Below, one piece after another: positions 54,795 through 64,000 of a stretch of DNA of 64,000 bases. The notes beneath the pieces were generated by a model that saw nothing but the letters and a program-made list of their open reading frames with translations, did no database searches and was not told where the DNA came from. A program made the position numbers and the translations under genes. Each line of letters opens with the position of its first letter. Position 1 is the stretch's first letter. The stretch lies in NCBI RefSeq assembly GCF_041146795.1, contig NC_135180.1, positions 39,740,794 through 39,804,793 on the forward strand, written 5' to 3'. The DNA comes from Maylandia zebra. Its lineage: Eukaryota > Chordata > Actinopteri > Cichliformes > Cichlidae.

Positions 54795-54896
54795 TATAAA
54801 ATTTTTAACCAGTTTATGAAAGAGGATCCAAAACCGAATTTGTGTAAAGTTGCAAATAGAAATTTCCAGTTAACTCTGTCAGGATTTTCCATACAG

Positions 54897-55558
54897 GCGC
54901 TGTGGAGGGCATCCTCACACAGAACATGACATCGTGGTTTGGGAACAGCTGTGTGAAGGACCAAAAAGCTCTCCAGAGAGTGATCCGTACAGCAGAACGC
55001 TGCTGCAGGATTGCTCTCCCCCCGCTTCAGGACACCTACACCAGGAGATGCCGGACTAGAGCAGATACTGAAGGACCCGTCCCATCCTGGCAACAAACTG
55101 TTCCAACTTCTGCAATCTGGTAGAAGGTTCCGCATCTTCCGGGCAAGGACAGAGAGACTCAAGAGGAGCTTCTATCCCCAAGCCATCCGTGCCCTAAACA
55201 CACACACCCGCCCTCTCACATCATCTATAATTGACTGAGTCAGGACTCTTCCAGACACTAAACCAAGGCACAATGTACATTTCAATTCCTTTAATTTTAA
55301 ATATGTTTATATTGTCTATCCTGTAAAATAGTCAGATTGTCTATTCTTATTTAATTCACTTAATGTACAGACTTCACCTGCTTGCTGCATACATGCTACT
55401 ACTGCACATTCACCTAATGTATATATTATATATTGTTCTTCATGTTCTTCCTCTCTCCCGCCCCCTTTTTACACAAGTCGAGGAGTGTGTCAGGTTACAT
55501 TTCACTGTGTGTTATACCTGTATAACTACGCATGTGACGAATAAAGAACCTTGAACCT
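54897..55558 (+). mobile_element. L2-like LINE 3' end
   Basis: C-terminal codons VEGILTQNMTSWFGNSCVKD, ALQRVIRTAERCCRIALPPL, then in another frame NKLFQLLQSGRRFRIFRART and KRSFYPQAIRALN. The 3' UTR ends TGACGAATAAAGAACCTTGA followed by ACCTT, an L2-type tail. 5'-truncated. Confidence 0.75.
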
Positions 55559-56835
55559 TTCTGAAAACGCTGTAACTAAGTTTAAGAATATAATCCACTC
55601 ACTGTTATCATGTTCAATGCCCTGTACCAACACAGAGCAGAGCAGCTATCTGAACGCTGCTCCAACAGAGGTCGATTATCTTGTTAATAATTTTACCTCC
55701 TCACTACGTACGACTCTGGATACTGTAGCTCCAGTGAAAACTAAGGTCTCCTGACCCCGTGGTATAATTCTCAAACACGTAGCCTAAAGCAGATGACTCG
55801 TAAGCTGGAGAGGAAATGGCGTGTCACAAATCTAGAGGATCATCATTTAGCCTGGAGAAATAGTTTGCTGCTTTATAAGAAAGCCCTCCGCAAAGCCAGA
55901 ACATCTTACTATTCATCACTGATTGAAGAAAATAAGAACAACCCCAGGTTTCTCTTCAGCTCTGTAGCCAGGCTGACAAAAAGTCAGAGCTCTGTCGAGC
56001 CAACCATCCCTTTAACGTTAACTAGTAATGACTTCATGAACTTCTTCACAAATAAAATTTTTATCATTAGAGAAAAAATTACCAGTAATCATCCCACAGA
56101 TGTAATATTATCTACAGCTACTCTTAGTACCATTGATGTTAAGTTAGACTCTTTTTCTCCAATTGATCTTTCTGAGTTAGCTTCAATAATTACTTCCTCC
56201 AAACCATCAACGTGTCTTTTAGACCCCATTCCTACAAAACTGCTCAAAGAAGTCCTGCCATTAATTAATTCTTCGATCTTAAATATGATCAACCTATCTC
56301 TAATGATCGGCTATGTACCACAGGCCTTCAAGCTGGCTGTAGTTAAACCTTTACTCAAAAAGCATCTCTAGACCCAGCAGTCTTAGCTAATTATAGGCCA
56401 ATCTCCAACCTTCCTTTATATCAAACATCCTTGAAAGAGTAGCTGTCAAACAGCTAACAGACCATCTGCAGAGGAATGGTTTATTTGAAGAGTTTCAGTC
56501 AGGTTTCAGAGCTCAGCACAGCACAGAAACAGCTTTAGTGAAGGTTACAAATGATCTTCTTATGGCCTCTGACAGTGGACTCATCTCTGTGCTTGTCCTG
56601 CTAGACCTCAGTGCAGCGTTCGATACTGTCGACCATAATATCCTATTAGAGCGATTAGAACATGCTGTAGGTATTACAGGTACTGCACTGCAGTGGTTTG
56701 TATCATATCTATCTAATAGACTCCAGTTTGTGCATGTAAATGGAGAGTCCTCTTCACACACTCAGGTTAATTATGGAGTTCCACAGGGTTCAGTGCTAGG
56801 ACCAATTCTGTTTACATTATACATGCTTTCCCTAG

Positions 56836-58577
56836 AGGACGCGGGACAGACCTGGCACACCCAAACATACAGTGAGGGTGTACTGGGAACATCTAGCAGA
56901 GGCCCCAGTCCGCGAGATGTTCAACGCACACCTCCAGCAGAGCTTCAACAGCATTCCGAGGGAGACTGGGGACATTGAGTCCGAATGGACCATGTTCAGC
57001 ACCTCCATTGCCGAAGCTGCTGCACAGAGCTGCAGCCACAAGGTGGTTGGTGCCTGTCGTGGTGGTAATCCCGAAACCAAATGGTGGACACCAGAGGTGA
57101 GGAGAGCCACCAAGCTGAAGAAGGAGTCCTGCCGGGCTTGGTTAGCCTGTGGGACTCTGGAGGCAGCTGATAGGTACCGACAGGCCAAGCAAAATGCGGT
57201 GCGGGCTGTGGCGAAAGCAAAAACTCAGTTGTGGGAGGACTTCAGAGAGGCCATGGAAAAAGACTTTCAGACTGTCTTGAAGAGATTCTGGCAGACCGTC
57301 AGGCGACTCAGGAGGGGAAAGAGGTGCTCTACCTGCACTGTGTATAGTGTGGGTGGAGTGCTGCTGACTTGGACTGAGAAAATTGTCAGGCGGTGGAAGG
57401 AATACTTCAAGGACCTCCTCAATCCCACTGGCACGTTTTCCATGGCAGAAGCAGAGTCTGGGGATGAGGGGATGACCAGCCAATCTCTGGGGGCGAGGCC
57501 ACTGAGGCAGTTAAACAACTCTTTGGTGGCAGAGCCCCTGGGGTGGATGAGGTCTGACCCGAGTTCCTAAAGGCTCTGGACGTTGTAGGGCTGTCTTGGT
57601 TGACATGTCTCTGCAATGTTGCGTGGAGATCAGGGACATTACCCCTGGACCTGTTCCCATCTTTAAAAAAAGGGGACCGGAGGGTGTGTTCCAACTACAG
57701 GGGAATCACACTCCTCAGTCTATGCCAGGGTGCTGAAGAGGAGAGTTTCTTTAGTCGAACCTCGGATACAGGAGGAACAATGCGGTTTTCGTCCTGGTCG
57801 CGGAACACTGGACCAGCTCTTTATCCTCTCAAAGATACTCCAGGGTGCATTGGAGTTTGCCCAAACAGAACAACATGTGTTTTTTGGACTTGGAGAAGGC
57901 ATTCGACCGTGTCCCTCGGGGGGTCCTGTGGGTGGTGCTCCAGGAGTATGGGGTGTCTGCCCATTGCTATAGGCCATTCAGTCCTTATACAACCGTTGCA
58001 AGAGCTTGGTCCGCATAGCCGGCAATTATTCAGACTCGTTCCTGGTGTTGATGGGGTCTGCCAGGGCTGCCCTTTGTCACCGATTCTGTTCATAATTTTT
58101 ATGGACAGAATTTCTAGGTGCAGCTAAGATGTGGAGGGCTTTCTCAGGATCTCATCTCTGCTTTTCACAGATGATGTGGTTCTGTTGGCTTCATCAGGTG
58201 ATGGCCTGCAGCTCGTCTTGGGACGGTTCACAGCCGAGTGTGAAATGGTGGGAATGAGAATCAGCATCTCCAAATCTGAGGCCATGGTCCTCAGCCGGAA
58301 AAAGGGTGGAGTGCCCACTCCGGGTCAGGGACGAGACCCTGCCCCGGAGTGGAGGAGTTTAAGTATCTTGGGGTCTTGTTCACGAGTGAAGGGAGAAGGG
58401 AGCGGGAGATCGACAGACAGATTGGGGCTGCAGCTGCAGTGATGCAGATGCTGTACTGGTCTGCTGTGGTGAAGAGGGAGCTGAGTGTGTCTGAGTGGAG
58501 ATCTGGGCTTCTCTGCTTGGGCTGCTGCCCCCACGACCCGGCCCCGGATAAGCGGAAGAAAATGAATGGATGGATGG
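56836..58577 (+). mobile_element. RTE-like LINE, truncated, inserted in L2
   Basis: Codons: [26 protein letters not shown]-type linker (PETKWWTPEVRRATKLKKES), REAMEKDFQTVLKRFWQTVR, then RT motifs in several frames: VFIKKGDRRVCSNYRGITLL-like, IQEEQCGFRPGRGTLDQLFI, FRLVPGVDGVCQGCPLSPIL, FIIFMDRISR, LLFTDDVVLLASSGD and KSEAMVLSRKKGG. An internal stretch is lost near 58490. The 3' end is a GGAT tandem. Flanks ATGCTTTCCCTAG and ATGCGTCCCTTAG are probably the worn target duplication. Confidence 0.82.
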
Positions 58578-58714
58578 ATGCGTCCCTTAGGCAGTATCAT
58601 CAGAAGCCATAATATACATTTTCACTGCTATGCAGATGAACCCAGCCAGAGTGCTTGCTCATAGGGGGTCATATGAATTTTGGGTTTTTCTCTGTATGTA
58701 TTATTGTACAATAT

Positions 58715-59004
58715 TGGTGATCGTGGCTTAAGAGTTGGCAGTTTGTCTTGTAATCGGAAGGTTGCTGGTTTGAATCCTGGTTCTGCAAGTCGCGGTCGTT
58801 GTGTCCTTGGGCAAGACACTTCACCCGTTGCCTACTGGTGGTGGTCAGAGGGCCCGGTGGCGCCAGTGTCCGGCAGCCTCGCCTCTGTCAGTGCGCCCCA
58901 GGGTGGCTGTGGCTACAATGTAGCTGCCATCACCAGTGTGTGAATGTGTGTGTGACTGGATGTAGTGTAAAGCGCTATACAAATACAGGCCATTTACCTT
59001 TTAC
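58715..59004 (+). mobile_element. tRNA-derived SINE, full-length copy
   Basis: Head: TGGCTTAAGAGTTGGCAG (box A) and GGTTTGAATCC (box B). Core TACTGGTGGTGGTCAGAGGG; tail GCGCTATACAAATACAGGCC. CAATAT lies at both junctions (58709-58714 and 59005-59010). Inserted in the L2 3' UTR. Confidence 0.85.
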
Positions 59005-59334
59005 CAATATAAAGGACCTTGAGGCGGCGGTGTTTGGGATTTGGCGCTGTATTAATAAAATTGAATTGAATTGAATGAACTAACCTCAGCTAACGCCAGC
59101 TAACATTGTTAGCTCGGTGCTGAATATCCTTCATTAATAGTAATAAAGATGACACAGCAATAGTACATTGAAGATAATGAAGTTTCCCATTTTTATTATG
59201 AATTGTTGTCGGATTTTCCAAGTAAGAAATGCATTCCTGCCCGTGCACTGCTGGCTCTGGGTCCATTGTGTAACTGACGCCACCAACATTAACAGGACGC
59301 TGACATTAGAGCCTCTTATTGCATGTTTTGTTTG

Positions 59335-59505
59335 GGTGTCCAGCAATCAGAATCAGAGAAACTTTATTAATCCCAGATGGAAATTGAGTTCAAAAATCTT
59401 TTTCTAAAAACGAGCCATGGGTCGTACTCAAACCCCGAACAGCCGCTGCCAGTCATGTGATTTATGACTACAAGCTCATCCAACTGAGCTACACCTGCAC
59501 CTGAC
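59335..59505 (-). mobile_element. Second tRNA-derived SINE type
   Basis: On the minus strand the head is GTGTAGCTCAGTTGGATGAG (box A) with GGGGTTTGAGTAC (box B), then a short body and a tail GGGATTAATAAAGTTTCTCT with TTCTGATT repeats. Only about 170 bp. Different in head, body and tail from the SINEs at 6.4-7.0 and 58.7 kb. Confidence 0.65.
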
Positions 59506-60164
59506 AGTGTTTAATCACCAAAATTGGAGAAGGCACAGAGAGGGGATAGCCTAACAAATGAAACCAGAAATGATCACTTCAACAAAGTCCCAGCTCGTGG
59601 GAAGGACAAAAAAGGAAGCCACGTGTGATATTTTAGCAAAGTGTTTAATTAAGATAACCACAGCAAAGTAATCTTTTTCAAACAGTGTTTATTTCTGTTG
59701 TTCTGATTTATCTATTTTTGTTTTACCATAATTCAGTGACAGCAACTACAACAGAAAGGATTTCTCTCTGGCTTACGTTTTTACCTAATGCTTGTCTTTT
59801 TGTGAGGTTTATATCAGTTCACTTCATAAAAACAACTCTTTAACATCAAGATAAAAAAAACTTTATTAACATAAAACTGATATGACAGTGGCGTGGTTAT
59901 GTATTATACTGAACATCTTACACATATATGAAAAATCACAGCTAGACGGATGGCTTATATTTTAGAGGAAGGAGACTTGATCATATTGTTTTTAGATGCT
60001 GGGCATTTGTATACATGATCAGAAGTACAGAGTGATTCAAAACACACTGGATGCACTTGTCGTGTGAAGTCTGCTCAGAAGTTTTTCCAAACATCCAAAA
60101 GAAAAGTTTAGGACTTCAAACTTGAATTTAAACATCCTACATGTGTAAGAATCACAGCGACATT
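59506..60164. other. Spacer downstream of OR
   Basis: AT-rich, nothing recognised. Confidence 0.35.
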
Positions 60165-61067
60165 TTATAGCACAGCACGTCTTATTTTAGACATTTGTGT
60201 CCCATACATGATCGGATTTAAAAGCGGTTGAATGATGAGGAAATACAGAGACAGAAAGATTCGCAGAGCACTGGGTACACTGGTCGTATCAAACCTGCTC
60301 TGGAGTATTTCAAATAAACACCCAAAAGAAAAGTTTAGGAGGGAGGCCAGGTGAGGCGCACAGGTACTGACGGCTTTACGTCTCATCTGTCTGGACCCAG
60401 AAAAACACACTTTGAGTATTTTCATGTAGGAGTAGAAGATTGGAAGCAGAGGAACTAAAACAGTGATGACAATACCAAAAAGCCCAAAAAGATTATTCAG
60501 GTTGGTGTCTGAACATGCCAACTTTACAACTAGGTAGTTATGGCAATACAGCCCATTTATGATTTTCCCACACCACGTCAGACGGAGGGTTAAACACAAC
60601 GTGATCGTGAATTTCACAAAAGAGTACAACCATATGACAACAATGAAGATAACTACTTTGTTATCCGTCATATGTGATTTGTAGTGCAGGGGATAACAGA
60701 CAGCGAGATATCGGTCATAAGACATGACGGCTAAATTACAAAACTCTACGTGTCCATACGTGTAGAGACAGAAGATCTGCAGGAAGCAGAGAGGAGCAGA
60801 AACAGTGTGAACATCAGAGAGGATCTGAAGCAGGAGGAATGGAAACAGCCCTGTACTACCATACAGCTCATTCACAAACAGGCTGCACAGAAACATGTAC
60901 ATAGGTTCATGTAAGCTTCTGTTCACACAGATAACCACAATCAGAGACGTGTTCACAAAAACTATACTAAAGTATAACAGCGCAATTAACACAAAGAACA
61001 AGTATTTCAAACTTCCTACATTTATATATGTGCTGAGGATAAAGTAAGGCACAGTTGAGTTCACCAT
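60165..61067 (-). CDS. Olfactory receptor, intact
   Basis: A 300-residue single-exon OR from the ATG at 61067 (MVNSTVPYFILSTYINVG), which puts an N-glycosylation site at residue 3 as in the paralogs. An upstream in-frame ATG at 61127 would add 20 residues with no counterpart in relatives. Motifs: LHEPMYMFLCSLFVNELYG, YGHVEFCNLAVMSYDRYLAV, VKLACSDTNLNNLFGLFG, CFSGSRQMRRKAVSTCAPHL, IQPLLNPIMYGTQMSKIRR. The C-tail is about seven residues shorter than in the others. It is the most divergent of the four minus-strand genes in TM4-TM7, but carries the shared block at 60771-60950. Confidence 0.93.
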   Translation of the reverse strand: MVNSTVPYFILSTYINVGSLKYLFFVLIALLYFSIVFVNTSLIVVICVNRSLHEPMYMFLCSLFVNELYGSTGLFPFLLLQILSDVHTVSAPLCFLQIFCLYTYGHVEFCNLAVMSYDRYLAVCYPLHYKSHMTDNKVVIFIVVIWLYSFVKFTITLCLTLRLTWCGKIINGLYCHNYLVVKLACSDTNLNNLFGLFGIVITVLVPLLPIFYSYMKILKVCFSGSRQMRRKAVSTCAPHLASLLNFSFGCLFEILQSRFDTTSVPSALRIFLSLYFLIIQPLLNPIMYGTQMSKIRRAVL

Positions 61068-61679
61068 TGTTCTTGCTTTAAGTGAAAAAGCAAATGTTTG
61101 AAAACTAGAAACAGGTTTGCTTCTCATGTCTCATCACACACTCATTCTTCTGACAAATGCTGCTTTGCTGGGTTTAAAATGTTCAGGTTAAAGTGAAACA
61201 CTCACGAGCAGAAATAGTCCAACATTTACTCTCATTTCTGCCTCCAGTACTCTGAACTTGTTTCTGCAGCCGATTTCTGCACTGAGGCTTCAGCAACATC
61301 TGCTGCTTTATATTTCCCATAATAGTTCCCATAAGAGCATCATTAACGCATGTCAGGCCAAGCCATCAGTACAGCACACACTTTACTGTAATAGATGTCT
61401 GTTACTATTCTGATATTAAAATATGATGTGAAGGTAAACTAGAAAACTGCGATAATCCTGTGTGGAGTTTTAAAAATACAGTGTTTGAACCAAAAGATGA
61501 ATTTTGATATTTAAATGATAAAATAAAAGGACCGTGTGTGCCTATTTGTTTCTACATTAAAATTTTCTGTCAGAAAAAAAACACACATACAAATATAGGA
61601 TTTCTTCAAGGATTAAAAAAAGCATCGTTATTAAAAGTATTACCGTACAGTGTAAGAAGTGCAAACCATTAGAGAAAAA
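61068..61679. other. OR 5' flank
   Basis: No recognised gene or repeat. Confidence 0.35.
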
Positions 61680-62525
61680 AGCTACTCTTAGTACCATCGA
61701 TGTTCATTTAGACTCTTTTTCTCCAATTGATCTTTCTGAGTTAACTTCAATAATTACTTCCTCCAAACCATCAACGTGTCTTTTAGACCCCATTCCTACA
61801 AAACTGCTCAAAGAAGTCCTGCCATTAATTAATTCTTCGATCTTAAATATGATCAACCTATCTCTAATGATCGGCTATGTACCACAGGCCTTCAAGCTGG
61901 CTGTAGTTAAACCTTTACTCAAAAAGCCATCTCTAGACCCAGCAGTCTTAGCTAATTATAGGCCAATCTCCAACCTTCCTTTCATATCAAACATCCTTGA
62001 AAGAGTAGTTGTCAAACAGCTAACAGATCATCTGCAGAGGTTTATTTGAAGAGTTTCAGTCAGGTTTCAGAGCTCAGCACAGCACAGAAACAGCTTTAGT
62101 GAAGGTTACAAATGATCTTCTTATGGCCTCTGACAGTGGACTCATCTCTGTGCTTGTCCTGCTAGACCTCAGTGCAGCGTTCGATACTGTCGACCATAAT
62201 ATCCTATTAGAGCGATTAGAACATGCTGTAGGTATTACAGGTACTGCACTGCAGTGGTTTGCATCATATCTATCTAATAGACTCCAGTTTGTGCATGTAA
62301 ATGGAGAGTCCTCTTCACACACTGAGGTTAATTATGGAGTTCCACAGGGTTCAGTGCTAGGACCAATTCTGTTTACATTATACATGCTTCCCTTAGGCAG
62401 CATCATTAGAAGACATAGCATACATTTTCACTGCTATGCAGATGACACCCAGCTCTATCTGTCCATGAAGCCAGATAACACACACCAATGAGTTAAACTG
62501 CAGGAATGTCTTAAAGACATAAAGA
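61680..62525 (+). mobile_element. L2 LINE fragment (RT)
   Basis: Codons STIDVHLDSFSPIDLSELTS, LVK-type [40 protein letters not shown], then in another frame [60 protein letters not shown] and [18 protein letters not shown]. Very similar to 55559-56835. One frame break near 62040; ends abruptly at about 62525. Confidence 0.85.
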
Positions 62526-62529
62526 CACA

Positions 62530-62591
62530 AAATCATGCGATGTGTACATGTATGTATGTGTGTATGTAGGTAGGTAGATAGATAGATAGAT
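62530..62591. repeat. GTAT/GATA microsatellite
   Basis: TGTATGTATGTGTGTATGTA followed by GATAGATAGATAGA. Confidence 0.85.
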
Positions 62592-62762
62592 GACTTCAGT
62601 GCCAGAACAAGCTACCTGTACAGTAGGGTAGTTATCACAGTACAAACTGTTTATGATGCTCCCACAGAGTCAGATGGAGGCTTAAACATATAGTAATAGT
62701 AGATGAGTACAACCATATCATAACAATAAAGACAATCACCTTTTGAAATGTTATGTGGGATA
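62592..62762 (-). pseudogene. Olfactory receptor relic (TM4 to loop 2)
   Basis: The minus strand reads HITFQKVIVFIVMIWLYSST, ITICLSLHLTLWEHHKQFVL and then, out of frame, the NYPTV-QVACSGTE region. It aligns with the 60165 gene (HMTDNKVVIFIVVIWLYSFV). Frame broken; both ends missing. Confidence 0.78.
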
Positions 62763-62927
62763 TAAATGTTTATTGCAGGAATATTATTTTTCAGTACCCA
62801 GATTTTTGTCTATAACTTGTTGGTGTTTGAGCAGATCTGAGCATAATCTGTTTCATAAGTTGAACTACAAGGTTGATACTTCTGTTGTCGCTACCACAAT
62901 ACATAATCTAAGTAAACTGATCCTGCA

Positions 62928-63205
62928 ATGAGTGATCTAAAGTATGTTTCCCTGAATGTTAAAGGGATAAACAATGTTATTAAACATAAGAAGATTTTGA
63001 CCTGGTTTAAGAAGGAGAAAACTAACATTGCTCTCCTGCAAGAAACTCACCTCTCAGATGTGGAACACCTAAAACTAAAGAGAGAATGGGTGGGGCAGGT
63101 GTGCTTTTCTTCTTTTTCATCAAGTAAGAGAGGGGTTGCAATTTTAATTCATAAAAATACCCCATTTGTTCTTACAAAGTGTATTAAAGTTGATCAGGGT
63201 AGATT
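62928..63205 (+). mobile_element. L1/Tx1-like endonuclease N-terminus
   Basis: MSDLKYVSLNVKGINNVIKH, KEKTNIALLQETHLSDVEHL and SSKRGVAILIHKNTPFVLTK are the first motifs (N, QETH) of an L1-type endonuclease. It breaks off where the GATAA repeat of the next LINE begins. Confidence 0.8.
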
Positions 63206-64000
63206 TGTCATAAGATAAGATAAGATAAGATAAGATAACCTTTATTAGTCCCACACGTGGGAAATTTGTTTTGTCACAGCAGGAAGTGGACAGTGCAAAA
63301 GTTATGAGGCAAAAATTAGAATACAATAAGAATAAATACAGTACACAGCTGTACAGAATAGAATAAAATAAAATACTATATACAGTAGAATAAAATAGAA
63401 TAAAAATATACAATAAGATAAAAATAGAATACAAATACAAATACTATATACAACTGAGTAAAAATACAACGATGACAGAAAGGATTATTGCACTTAGTAT
63501 TATTGCATATGTATGGATGTGTGTGCTTGATCAGTTAAAGTCTTTATTATGGAGTCTGACAGCAGTGGGGAGGAAAGACCTGCGAAATCTCTCCGTCCCA
63601 CACCGTGGGTGCCGCAGTCTCCCACTGAAGGAGCTGCTCAGTGCTGTCACAGTCTGCTGCATGGGGTGGGAGACGTTGTCCATCAGGGATGACAGCTTAG
63701 CCGCCATTCTCCTGTCACTCACCACCTCCACTGGGTCCAGAGGGCATCCTAGAACAGAGCTGGCCCTTCGGATCACCCTGTTCAGTCTCTTCCTGTCCCC
63801 AGCAGAGATGCTGCCGCCCCAGCAGACCACGCCATAAAAGATAGCAGAAGCCACAACAGAGTCATAGAAGGTCTTCAGGAGTGGGCCCTGCACTCCAAAC
63901 GACCTGAGTCTCCGCAGCAGGTACAGCCTGCTCTGCCCTTTCCTGTAGAGGGCGTCTGAGTTATGAGTCCAGTCCAGTCTGTTGTTCAGATGAACACCAA
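63206..64000 (-). mobile_element. CR1/L2-superfamily LINE 3' end
   Basis: The minus strand encodes KTFYDSVVASAIFYGVVCWG, NRVIRRASSVLGCPLDPVEV, MAAKLSSLMDNVSHPMQQTV and FRRSFLPTAVRLHN, then a 3' UTR ending in a tandem TTATC/GATAA repeat at 63211-63237. The frame from 63893 to 63531 is open, so it is young. It continues past the window edge. It is the unsplit relative of 27815-28228 plus 31064-31430. Confidence 0.82.

Larger units (their letters stand above)
50250..54896 (-). mobile_element. L1/Tx1-like LINE (3' UTR and RT), interrupted by Tc1
   Basis: 50250-51597 is a long, purine-poor, GC-rich 3' UTR. On the minus strand 54896-51598 encodes VNWKFLFATLHKFGFGSSFI, then (across the Tc1 insert) LRGTRQGCPLSPSLFAIFIE, HKISLYADDVLLF, NIKYLGINVSP, RVAAIKN, MMVLPKINYLFSMIPTKPP, FLWKNKPPRISLKTL and a C-terminal knuckle-like CSHCQTNSPDNYIHALWFCP. 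Frame changes near 52200 and 52890. The 5' half (endonuclease) is missing. Same broad family as 23741-27814 and 62928-63205. Confidence 0.82.
55559..59074 (+). mobile_element. L2 LINE, interrupted by RTE-like LINE and SINE
   Basis: Coding part 55559-56835: [116 protein letters not shown] and [19 protein letters not shown]. After the RTE-like insert it resumes at 58581 (CCCTTAGGCAGTATCATCAG), and after the SINE it ends with GGCGGCGGTGTTTGGGATTT and ATAAAATTGAATTGAATTGA at 59074. Frame breaks at about 55755 and 56370-56540. Confidence 0.85.

Overview
The window looks like teleost nuclear DNA, probably from a percomorph and possibly a cichlid. It combines intronless fish-type olfactory receptor (OR) genes with a dense mix of fish mobile elements: L2/CR1-like, RTE-like, L1/Tx1-like and R2/R4-like LINEs, tRNA-derived SINEs, hAT, Tc1 and Harbinger-like DNA transposons, and LTR-element fossils. 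The species call is inference; no search was run.

The host genes are an OR cluster. One divergent receptor lies on the + strand (9234-10169). Four mutually related receptors all lie on the - strand (22384-23310, 35036-35962, 46613-47554, 60165-61067). Three OR relics remain: a 5'-truncated copy at about 12976-13645 (+) and two fragments at 19720-19979 (-) and 62592-62762 (-). The four minus-strand genes share an almost identical block of about 180 bp (end of TM1 to TM3) although they are clearly diverged elsewhere, which suggests gene conversion.

Layout. 1-8 kb: an L2-like LINE, a hAT insert with an 8-bp target duplication, a gag-pro endogenous retrovirus fossil with a tRNA-Lys-like gene in antisense, and an R2/R4-like LINE split by an L2 3' end that holds two SINEs. 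9-14 kb: first OR, a Harbinger-like element and a truncated OR. 14-18 kb: a long L2-like LINE inside an older repeat. 18-23 kb: mostly unassigned spacer, an OR relic, a hAT-like repeat and an OR. 23.7-31.4 kb: a deep nest (L1, LTR, hAT, small hAT MITE), then another LINE split by a non-autonomous LTR element that carries a 696-codon ORF. 31.5-34.9 kb: a nearly intact L2-like LINE. 35-36 kb: OR. 36-46 kb: SINE, LTR, L2 and related scraps and an unidentified single-pass membrane-protein ORF at 40131-40711. 46.6-47.6 kb: OR. 48-59 kb: an RTE-like insert with a 15-bp target duplication, an L1-like element cut by a Tc1 element with 285-bp terminal inverted repeats, and an L2 cut by an RTE-like LINE and a SINE. 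60-61 kb: OR. 61.7-64 kb: L2, OR and L1 fragments and a minus-strand LINE 3' end.

The receptors would act as odorant-binding GPCRs on olfactory sensory neuron cilia. The rest is repeat-derived sequence with its own replication genes, mostly decayed. The least explained objects are the membrane-protein ORF at 40.1-40.7 kb, the repeat-rich ORF of the LTR element at 28.2-31.1 kb, and the tRNA-Lys-like gene inside the retroviral fossil.
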